A DNA stretch of 64,000 nt from JAQWBS01 sp047975765. GTDB taxonomy: Bacteria > Pseudomonadota > Alphaproteobacteria > RF32 > CAG-239. The stretch's first letter is position 1. Each line of letters begins with the position of its first letter. The DNA lies in contig JBKEEF010000012.1 of assembly GCA_047975765.1 (NCBI GenBank), forward strand, positions 124,001-188,000, read 5' to 3'. Shown here in pieces: positions 52,172 through 59,928 of this stretch. A program made the position numbers and the translations under genes. Below the pieces are notes generated by a model that saw nothing but the letters and a program-made list of their open reading frames with translations, ran no database searches and was not told where the DNA came from.

Positions 52172-52897
52172 CTACATATTCAAATTGTTCCAACCTGAAT
52201 TATTTTTCTTTGGTTGTTCTTTTTCCCAACCTTTGACTGGCGCATTTTCTCTATTTTGAATATTTACCTTTTCTTTATCAGATTGAGTTTGTGGAATTCC
52301 AACTGGTAGAACTTGTCCCAAAAGTGCTGGAGAAACAAATGGAATTGGCTTTGTATTGAAATCTTTAAGTAAAGTATCAATTATTTCTGAACCAGGTGTA
52401 AAGTTATAGGATTTGACTTTTCCTGCATAAAAAATTGTAAATGAATAACAAGGCGAAGAAAGCAATACGTCTGTGTAGTCAACACCTCTAACAAATCTCA
52501 AAATCATGCGGGGACGAATAATGCAATTTTCTCTTGTTGAAGAGATATTTTCTTCTGTTCCTAGCAAAACAGTTGTCACAACATTTTTCACTTCTGGTGC
52601 CATATTCCCGCAATATGATTTAACAGCCATTCCATCAAGCGTATAACCATTATAATCTGGGGTCACAGCTTCAACAAAGTAGCAGAACACCTCTTCTGCA
52701 TCTGTAATGTTTTTTGCAGCAGCTTGTCCCATTGAATCAGCAATTTGTGGAAGAATCTCTGCTTTATCTTGATTTTTTCTTCTCCAAGAATCCTTATCTT
52801 GCTGAAAAGACTTAATTCCTGTGTTTTCATCTGCATGAACATAAGATATTGATGATACTAAACAAATCATAAATAGCATTAATAATTTTGTCTTCAT
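52172..52897 (-). CDS. Secreted protein of unknown function, surface cluster
   Basis: 241 residues with a signal peptide (cleavage near VHA-DE). The mature part has four or five cysteines (FCYF, SYCG, NCI, PCYS), which suggests disulfides, and a proline/asparagine-rich tail. It is last in a minus-strand cluster with the giant pilin-like protein and is probably exported or periplasmic. It could assist the assembly or display of that protein; this is inference from position. Confidence 0.6.
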   Translation of the reverse strand: MKTKLLMLFMICLVSSISYVHADENTGIKSFQQDKDSWRRKNQDKAEILPQIADSMGQAAAKNITDAEEVFCYFVEAVTPDYNGYTLDGMAVKSYCGNMAPEVKNVVTTVLLGTEENISSTRENCIIRPRMILRFVRGVDYTDVLLSSPCYSFTIFYAGKVKSYNFTPGSEIIDTLLKDFNTKPIPFVSPALLGQVLPVGIPQTQSDKEKVNIQNRENAPVKGWEKEQPKKNNSGWNNLNM

Positions 52898-52934
52898 TTG
52901 TAAAAACTCCTTATTTGTATTTCACAATAAGTTA

Positions 52935-52954
52935 CACCCTGTTTTCACAGGGTG
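52935..52954 (-). terminator. Hairpin between the giant protein gene and the next gene
   Basis: CACCCTG (52935-52941) pairs with CAGGGTG (52948-52954), just after the stop of the 1,044-aa gene. The U-run is weak, so it may lower, not stop, read-through. Confidence 0.4.
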
Positions 52955-52964
52955 CAACATTTTT

Positions 52965-55900
52965 TTACCATGGATCATTATAGTTGAGATTAGGATCGTT
53001 TAACCTATTGATATAATTCGTAGGCTTGGTCGTAACTGCTCTAAAGTTATCTAACTGATCATAATTCACATCAACCAAATCCGAATTAGGGAAAACACTT
53101 CTATTGAAATAGCAATATACTGTTGCATAAGCTTCTAAGCTACCTGCTGGAACAGGATATAAATTCCAAATATAGTTTGCAGTACCAGTATCTCTTAGTG
53201 CACTAGAAGCCCATTTCTTATAGTATTCACTCTCGATTTTATTGCCTGAGATCGGGTCATCATTATATCTGAATTCATCAATCGGATATATAAAGCCCAT
53301 CAGAGCACTCCAACCTCTAAAATCTGTTTTATCTCCATGTGCCAGAGGACGAGTTTTCAAATTTGTACTTTTTTGAAAATAATATGGTGTTGGTTCAAAA
53401 GTACTATCCCTAGCAGTATAAGGGTTTTCAGTTGGTGATAATATCTGTTCAAAACCATCTGTATATGAATACATTCCCATGTTTCTACTTTGGTCCCAAA
53501 CCGACCCAACTTGACCCATACTAAAAGCAAGTGGAATGACTGTAATAACTTTTTTATATCCAGGAGGACACTGAGGTGCTGGCACGATACCTAACCAAGC
53601 TGAAGCATAATCACCTATACTAACTGCTTCTGTTGTAGTATTGTTATTTAAAGTACAAGAACTTGGGTTGCTAGCACATGTTGTAAGAGCACTTAATGTA
53701 ACCTTACTTTCAGCATATGAATTATCGACCACATAAATTCCTTTATTGATGAAATCTGGTAAAATATCGCTTAATCTTGCACCACCGCGTGAAGTTAGCT
53801 TGATATCATGCATAACAGATGTGTACGCAGGATTGACCATATATGCATCATAACGACCAGTTGGTGTTGAAAAATAGTTACTGTTAGCATCTGTAAAGAA
53901 ATTGCTCGTAGGTGTCGCACCCGTACCCCCATAAATAGCATTACTTTCTATCGCTTTTTGAGAAACGAGCATATCGGCTTTTACATAACCTGTATCATTA
54001 CCGGTGGTCTTAAAACTTGGATTATTTCCACTTCTCAAATTACCCGCACTATCTTTTGATTCGAGTTCAATTACACCTTTTCTGATGTAAACAGCCCCTT
54101 TATCTTGTCCATCTGTTGCTCCTGTACGAGCGGTATTTTTATATGCACCATCTGAATCAACGTGGAATATACTGCCTCCTCCAACTAACAATTTTAAATC
54201 AAGAGGATAATTGTCAGCTTTGAACCATGCTTGAGTTCTACCTGCTCCTTTTCCAGAGAGACCGGCGAGATTACCTTTCACATCAAAGAATTGTGATTTA
54301 TCTGAAGTCATGGTAATACCGTGTTCTTTTACAGTCATACCCGATGTGATTGTATCACTACCACTTTTCGAAACAAATTGAAGTAACCCAGAATCTTTAC
54401 TAAGTTCTAAATCTGATAAAGTATCTGATGAACTTGATGCATAAGTTCTGAGGGCAATAAATTGGTTTCCTGAATATCCACCATCACCTCCTTGGTAGAT
54501 ATGACTATAGTTTGCTGCTGGACCTCTTCCATAAAGATTAAGTCCTGTATCATTCATATACATTCTTTGTTGATTGGAGCCGTTATAGATACTAATATTT
54601 CCGGCGGTCGGAATATTTATGCGCATAGCTCCATTTGTTGTACTTGAGCCCGTCATGCTTAGCATGTATCTACTTTGAGCATCAAGTTTACCTGCTCTAA
54701 ATTCTGTAGAAGTTGCCTTAATGAAATAATCACTGTCAGTGTTGCTTGTCACGTTCGTTGTTCCGGCTCTTAGCACACCAGCATCAACTTCATCTGCTTT
54801 GAATTTTGCTACCCTAAGCAACCCTTGAATAAAAGCATTACCTCTAACTGTCAGCTTATATCCAGTATCTGCTGCATTATATGTCTTTCCCAAGACTGTA
54901 TTACCAGCAGAATCAACCGTTAGATTTCCATCAGAAGCAGAAAGCGTTCCTTTAGCTACTGTATTTCCACTAGCATCAACTGTAAAATTACTATTTGCAG
55001 CTGAAAATGTTCCTTTTGCCATTGTATTACCTGCTGTATCCGTAGTGAAATTTCCAGCTGATGCTGACATTTCACCTTGAGATCCAACAATAAATTTACC
55101 TGTTGATGTTGACAACGTTCCCTGTGTGTTAATATTTGACGCTGCATCAACTGTAAACTGTCCTTGAGCTGATTTCAATGTTCCATCAATATAAGCTCCG
55201 TTGCCTGTTCCCTTAATCCACAAAGCTTTTTCATGTAAGTCTGTTGCATTTCCTTGACCAGGAGTTTCATTTTGAGCAGTAATAATCATCCTATTGACAT
55301 TTTCAATATTCTGACCTGTTGCACCACTTGTACCCATAAACAGCGTTGTTTCCATTCTGTTAAGATATGCTTTATCTGGACCTTTATAAACACGATGAAG
55401 AACTTCATCATACAGTGCTTTACCAGAACTGATTGGTTGAGCTGAAGTTGTGACAATTGAACCATCTGTTGTTCCTGTTATTCCTAGATTTGATGAAATA
55501 TTATCAACTTCCCACATCCCTTGAACACCATAGGCATTATTGTTTTCAACATACCCACCATTTCCTCCAATCATTGAAGAAATTCGAGAAGCTCTGATTC
55601 TAGAAAACTTGTCACCCTGATTTGGCTGAGCTACCAAGAAACCTGTTAAAGACTTTTTAGAAATATTTCCTGTAGGTCCATCAACTTTTTTAATTGCTAA
55701 TTTATAATCTTTTGTAAAAATCTTATTTTGTGAAACACTTCCACTATTATCCAAAAAACCATAAGGAAGATAGTCGCATAGATGCTCAATACTGATGGTT
55801 TTAGACTGTTCTCCCGAACCTGTAAAATTGCTGTAACTTACAGAATTATTTTTCTTACAACCATTTGAAATTGTTCCACCATTTGCAATATCTGAATAAT

Positions 55901-56099
55901 TGTCTTGGAGGTATTCGTCGACCGCACGAACCAGTGTTCTCATCTGGGCTGCAGCATTCACATCCTGAATTTCTGTGTTTCTTTCTGCTGCTTTTTTATA
56001 TACAACAGGTGTCACCATGGAAATCAACCCTAACATTGCCAAGGCTTCAACCATCATGCTCCCAAGTTCTGAAAATTTAGATTTATTAAAATTTCTCAT
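52965..56099 (-). CDS. Giant pilin-like adhesin: prepilin leader fused to tail-fibre-like repeats
   Basis: 1,044 residues. The N-terminus has a class III prepilin signal: a basic leader ending in ELG, then SMMVEALAMLGLISMVTP, with Glu at +5 and a pilin helix. A pilin-like head with DYLPYGFLDN follows. Residues about 300-410 hold five copies of a roughly 20-residue unit (GTLSASDGNLTVDSAGNTV and variants), like phage tail-fibre or trimeric-adhesin stalks. A long beta-rich region and a C-terminal tryptophan- and proline-containing domain follow. AAGGAG precedes the ATG. The build recalls PilV tip adhesins but is far larger. It probably sits at a pilus tip or on the surface. Confidence 0.75.
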   Translation of the reverse strand: MRNFNKSKFSELGSMMVEALAMLGLISMVTPVVYKKAAERNTEIQDVNAAAQMRTLVRAVDEYLQDNYSDIANGGTISNGCKKNNSVSYSNFTGSGEQSKTISIEHLCDYLPYGFLDNSGSVSQNKIFTKDYKLAIKKVDGPTGNISKKSLTGFLVAQPNQGDKFSRIRASRISSMIGGNGGYVENNNAYGVQGMWEVDNISSNLGITGTTDGSIVTTSAQPISSGKALYDEVLHRVYKGPDKAYLNRMETTLFMGTSGATGQNIENVNRMIITAQNETPGQGNATDLHEKALWIKGTGNGAYIDGTLKSAQGQFTVDAASNINTQGTLSTSTGKFIVGSQGEMSASAGNFTTDTAGNTMAKGTFSAANSNFTVDASGNTVAKGTLSASDGNLTVDSAGNTVLGKTYNAADTGYKLTVRGNAFIQGLLRVAKFKADEVDAGVLRAGTTNVTSNTDSDYFIKATSTEFRAGKLDAQSRYMLSMTGSSTTNGAMRINIPTAGNISIYNGSNQQRMYMNDTGLNLYGRGPAANYSHIYQGGDGGYSGNQFIALRTYASSSSDTLSDLELSKDSGLLQFVSKSGSDTITSGMTVKEHGITMTSDKSQFFDVKGNLAGLSGKGAGRTQAWFKADNYPLDLKLLVGGGSIFHVDSDGAYKNTARTGATDGQDKGAVYIRKGVIELESKDSAGNLRSGNNPSFKTTGNDTGYVKADMLVSQKAIESNAIYGGTGATPTSNFFTDANSNYFSTPTGRYDAYMVNPAYTSVMHDIKLTSRGGARLSDILPDFINKGIYVVDNSYAESKVTLSALTTCASNPSSCTLNNNTTTEAVSIGDYASAWLGIVPAPQCPPGYKKVITVIPLAFSMGQVGSVWDQSRNMGMYSYTDGFEQILSPTENPYTARDSTFEPTPYYFQKSTNLKTRPLAHGDKTDFRGWSALMGFIYPIDEFRYNDDPISGNKIESEYYKKWASSALRDTGTANYIWNLYPVPAGSLEAYATVYCYFNRSVFPNSDLVDVNYDQLDNFRAVTTKPTNYINRLNDPNLNYNDPW

Positions 56100-56114
56100 G
56101 ATATTTCTCCTTGA

Positions 56115-56870
56115 CTAAATACTAAGTCGACTTAATTGGGCTAAACATGCACCGCATGAATCTTCTTTTAGATTACCATCTTCATCTAATCTTAAATCTC
56201 CACAATATTCACCAAAAGATGTACTTGAGTTGAATGTGGCATTTTTAACGATATAATTTGGAATTGATATGATGTCAAAATTTCGAGTTCTGATAGCCAT
56301 ATCAGATTTAAAATCGTTATTTTCATCATTTTTTTCTGTTGAACTCAAATATTGAACATATCCAACATCAGCACCATATCCAGAAACATCTCTTAAAGAT
56401 TTTATGAAATCGACACTATACCCTTTTGTATATGGATTTCTAAACTTTTGAGGAATACACCCAAAAGTAATTAAAAAAGCCTGTGCATTACCACCTGTAC
56501 AGCAACCTGTTGGGTTTCCAGAACTACAACCAGGAAGGAGACTCGAACCTGTTTCATCACTCTTGCGTAAACAATAAATTAGACTGCGATATGTTTTTGT
56601 TGATATGTTATCCTTAAACCCGTATGGAAGGTAAGTTTTTATATCATTAAATGTAATTTCCCCTGGAACATATGTAACTTGAGCTTGACCATTTGATGGA
56701 GGTGTATGGCTATATGCATATTTTTTTGCTGCTTCATGCTGAGCAGTCAATTTTGTGATTGTTGGTTCAATTCTTGCAGACGCATAAATATCCTTCATAT
56801 CCGCACGGACAGAAAGATTGAAGGAGTAAATGGCAACCATGAATGTTGCTAAAACAACCCAAATATACAT
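56115..56870 (-). CDS. Pilin-head-like exported protein, surface cluster
   Basis: 251 residues from the ATG at 56870, which has AAAGGG before it. One N-terminal membrane helix (about 3-18) lacks the classical G-xxxxE cleavage site. The segment TYLPYGFKDN, with YRSLIYCL after it, matches DYLPYGFLDN...YKLAIKK in the 1,044-aa protein next to it, so the two share a head domain. Eight or more cysteines occur in the C-terminal half. It is 15 bp upstream of the giant gene and is probably a partner or minor subunit. Confidence 0.65.
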   Translation of the reverse strand: MYIWVVLATFMVAIYSFNLSVRADMKDIYASARIEPTITKLTAQHEAAKKYAYSHTPPSNGQAQVTYVPGEITFNDIKTYLPYGFKDNISTKTYRSLIYCLRKSDETGSSLLPGCSSGNPTGCCTGGNAQAFLITFGCIPQKFRNPYTKGYSVDFIKSLRDVSGYGADVGYVQYLSSTEKNDENNDFKSDMAIRTRNFDIISIPNYIVKNATFNSSTSFGEYCGDLRLDEDGNLKEDSCGACLAQLSRLSI

Positions 56871-57160
56871 TTTGCAGACCCTTTTCTTTGCAAAAATGAA
56901 CAATAACTATCTTAAAATTTAACACAATCTCTATAATTTTTCTATTATACTTATGTTAAGGCACTCAAATTTAACATATTTGTAACAAATTTTTCATAGG
57001 ATATACTCAAACCATTAAATTAAACGTTAAAATTCCCTTTTTTATCTCTTTTTTTAAAGATTCTTTTAATAACTGAGTTTTTAATGTTTCATTATAAAAA
57101 AAATATTATAAAATACTTAGAAACTATTATATAGCCATTAATAACTGGAGGTCGTTCAGA

Positions 57161-57730
57161 ATGAGTAGCATCGATGATGATTCTTCCCTCGATGAAGAAA
57201 CAGCAAAGACAAAAGAAAGTGATCCAAAGAAAAAGAAAACATTAGTGATTTTAATTGTTGCTTTGATTATTATCCTTGGAGGAGCTGTTGGTTTTTTTGT
57301 TGTTGCAAACAAAGATAGCGGCACATCAGGTGAAAACTACAATGTGGTAGAAGTTTCAGCGTCAAATCTTGACGAAGGAAGCACACAATCTTCTAGTGAA
57401 AAAGGAAAAGATAAGAAAGAAACACTGGTTTTGATTGATTTACCTGAAGTTAATGTTCAAGTTGGTGACCCTCTCAGTGGTATTGGAAATTTGAAACTCA
57501 GCCTTAATATTGAAATTTCAAAAACAGATGACTTGAAAAGAATTGAAGCCTTGATGCCAAAAATTTTGGATACTATCATTTCTCATACAACAGAACTCTC
57601 TTATGATGAAATTAAAGGAGCAAAAGGGCTTTACTTCTTGAGGGAAGAGCTTTTGTTCAGAATTAATATAATTACTGACCCTGTAAAAGTATATAATTTG
57701 AATTTCAAAAACATGGAACTTATTAGATAG
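57161..57730 (+). CDS. fliL: Flagellar basal body-associated protein FliL
   Basis: 189 residues. A short charged cytoplasmic N-terminus leads to a membrane helix (about 27-48), then a periplasmic domain with LPEVNVQVGDPLSGIGNLKLSLNIEI and the terminal LREELLFRINIITDPVKVYNLNF, typical of FliL. FliL surrounds the stator and supports torque. It starts the fliL-fliM-DUF6468-motE cluster. Confidence 0.9.
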   Translation: MSSIDDDSSLDEETAKTKESDPKKKKTLVILIVALIIILGGAVGFFVVANKDSGTSGENYNVVEVSASNLDEGSTQSSSEKGKDKKETLVLIDLPEVNVQVGDPLSGIGNLKLSLNIEISKTDDLKRIEALMPKILDTIISHTTELSYDEIKGAKGLYFLREELLFRINIITDPVKVYNLNFKNMELIR

Positions 57731-57741
57731 AGGACGCAAAA

Positions 57742-58815
57742 GTGGCCAAAGATAAAATTGACGAAAAAGAAAATACTTCCGAAGATGAAAATTGGGCTGA
57801 CATGATTAATGTCAGAGACGATGGTCTTGATGACGATTCTTCAGACAGTTTTGACAGTTCAAAAGTGCTCAATCAAGAAGAAATTGATAGCCTGTTTGGA
57901 AAAAATGCAAACAAAGGGGATCATATTTTGACGACTGGTGTAAAAGCCATTCTCAACTCATCTTTGGCATCTTATGAACGTCTTCCAATGTTGGATATCG
58001 TTTTTGACCGTCTTGTCCGCCTCATTGCAACTTCTCTCAGAAACTTCACACAAGATAATGTGGAAGTTTCTCTTGAACATATTGTTTCTACAAGATTTGG
58101 TGAATACTTAGATGCACTCACCCTCCCTTGCCTTCTCTCTGTTTTCAGAGCAGAAGAATGGGACAACTATGGCTTAATGTCTGCTGACTCTGATTTGGTT
58201 TATTCTATGGTAGATGTTCTACTTGGTGGCAGAAGAGGAACCGCTGCCATAAGAATTGAAGGACGTCCTTATACAACAATTGAACTCAATCTTATCAAAG
58301 AAATGGTTGACTTAGTCATCTCTGACCTTTCAATGGCTTTTGACCCTGTTGTACCAGTAAACTTTAGCAACGAAAGACTTGAAACAAACCCTCGTTTTGC
58401 TGCCATTACACGTCTTTCAAACCCAGTAGTTGTTGCCAAAATTCGTGTAGATATGGAAGATCGTGGTGGAAAAATTGATGTTGTCATTCCTTATACGACA
58501 CTTGATCCCGCAAAAGAAGTGCTTCAACAACTCTTTATTGGAGAAAGATATGGCTACGACACGACATGGGAAAACTATTTAGCAGAAAAAATCTGGAATA
58601 CAGAAGTTGAAGTTGAAGCTGTGCTCAAAGAAAGAGAAGTTTCCTTAAATGATATCACAAAATGGAAAGTCGGTTCTTTCTTGCCACTTGAAATGTATCC
58701 AACCGATGATATCAATCTTTACTGCAAAGATGTGCCTCTTTTCAGAGGAACAATGGGAAGAAAAAGTGATAATGTTGTCATTAAACTGAAAGGAAAGGCG
58801 TCTAAAGATGAGTAG
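57742..58815 (+). CDS. fliM: Flagellar motor switch protein FliM
   Basis: 357 residues, starting with GTG after GAGGACG. The N-terminal NQEEIDSLFG (about 44-53) is the CheY-P-binding motif. The middle GGRRGTAA region binds FliG and the C-terminal SpoA domain (from about 275) joins FliN. It forms the C-ring and sets rotation direction. It ends within the next gene, with an 8-bp overlap. Confidence 0.95.
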   Translation: MAKDKIDEKENTSEDENWADMINVRDDGLDDDSSDSFDSSKVLNQEEIDSLFGKNANKGDHILTTGVKAILNSSLASYERLPMLDIVFDRLVRLIATSLRNFTQDNVEVSLEHIVSTRFGEYLDALTLPCLLSVFRAEEWDNYGLMSADSDLVYSMVDVLLGGRRGTAAIRIEGRPYTTIELNLIKEMVDLVISDLSMAFDPVVPVNFSNERLETNPRFAAITRLSNPVVVAKIRVDMEDRGGKIDVVIPYTTLDPAKEVLQQLFIGERYGYDTTWENYLAEKIWNTEVEVEAVLKEREVSLNDITKWKVGSFLPLEMYPTDDINLYCKDVPLFRGTMGRKSDNVVIKLKGKASKDE

Positions 58816-59260
58816 TCTTGAATTTATCATCAATCTGACAATTATTGGCCTTTTAATTCCGACCATAATTTATGCTTATAGATTGAACAAAAATCTAAAT
58901 ATTTTAAGAGAAAACCAAAATAGTTTTGGAAAAATGATTGATGCGTTGAATGATGCAACTTTTAAAGCAGAAAATAGTATTCCTAAATTAAAGTCTTTAA
59001 CCATGAATTCATCAGAAAACTTGAAGGAAGTTGTTGAGAACGCAAATGTTTTGAAAGAAGACTTGATTTTTATCAATCAACGGGCTAATAGTCTTGCAGA
59101 CAGACTGGAAACAGTTATCAAGGAAAATAGATCTCCTTCTGACACAATGTCTTCCTTAGGAAAACAAAGTAGTTTTCAGTCAAATGATTTTAAGATAAAT
59201 GATGCTGAGCGTTCAGAAGCTGAAATGGAATTGCTAAAAGCTTTGAGATCAATTAAATAA
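58808..59260 (+). CDS. DUF6468-like flagellar cluster protein
   Basis: 150 residues. An N-terminal membrane helix (about 5-25) is followed by a coiled coil (LNKNLNILRENQNSFGKMID) and an acidic end. The position between fliM and motE and the layout fit DUF6468, a family of alphaproteobacterial flagellar operons. The role is unknown. Confidence 0.6.
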   Translation: MSSLEFIINLTIIGLLIPTIIYAYRLNKNLNILRENQNSFGKMIDALNDATFKAENSIPKLKSLTMNSSENLKEVVENANVLKEDLIFINQRANSLADRLETVIKENRSPSDTMSSLGKQSSFQSNDFKINDAERSEAEMELLKALRSIK

Positions 59261-59275
59261 TAATGGAAATTGGTG

Positions 59276-59920
59276 ATGCAAAATAAGAAAAAACAGAAAC
59301 ATATAAGAATTCTTCCTATATTTATATTTTTTGCATTTTTGATGCTTTCAATTCGTGTCAGCACAGTTGTTGACACAATAAACACGAGCAGTGACATCAC
59401 TCTTATCTCTCATTCACAAGCTGAAAACAAAACGAACAAGGAAGAAGAGGAATTAGGTAAAATTCTTGATAAAAATGCAGCAAATGCAAGAAATTCAACT
59501 TCTGACAATCCACAAGGAAATGTTTCTGATTCAGAAGTTAGAATTCTTCAAGAATTGGCAGAAAGAAGGGAAGCTCTTGAAGTAAGAAGCCGTGAAATTG
59601 ATAAAAAGGCAATCCAATTGAAAGTGGCTGAAGAGCAAATTGAACAAAAACTAGCTCAACTCAAAGCCTATGAAACTAAACTCAAAAATATGATGAGAGA
59701 CTATGAAGGTAAAGAAAGACAAAGAATTGATGCGCTTGTAAAACTTTACGCTTCTATGAAACCTAAAGATGCCGCTAGAATTTTTGATACACTAGACACT
59801 GAAATTCTTGTTTCTCTTCTCAGTGAAATGAAACCTTCCGCTTCCTCTGCAATTTTGTCTCAGATGGACGTGAAAAAAGCAAAAGATGTTACAGACAAAC
59901 TAATGGGCAATGAAATTTAA
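59276..59920 (+). CDS. motE: MotE-like flagellar motor chaperone (MgtE N-domain)
   Basis: 214 residues from the ATG at 59276. A signal anchor (about 12-30) leads to a coiled coil (about 85-140) and the C-terminal MgtE-N-like domain with YASMKPKDAARIFDTLDTEI and LLSEMKPSASSAIL. In other alphaproteobacteria MotE acts as a chaperone for MotC in the periplasm. No motB or motC is in the window. The gene is 16 bp after the DUF6468-like gene. Confidence 0.82.
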   Translation: MQNKKKQKHIRILPIFIFFAFLMLSIRVSTVVDTINTSSDITLISHSQAENKTNKEEEELGKILDKNAANARNSTSDNPQGNVSDSEVRILQELAERREALEVRSREIDKKAIQLKVAEEQIEQKLAQLKAYETKLKNMMRDYEGKERQRIDALVKLYASMKPKDAARIFDTLDTEILVSLLSEMKPSASSAILSQMDVKKAKDVTDKLMGNEI

Positions 59921-59928
59921 ATTGAGAA

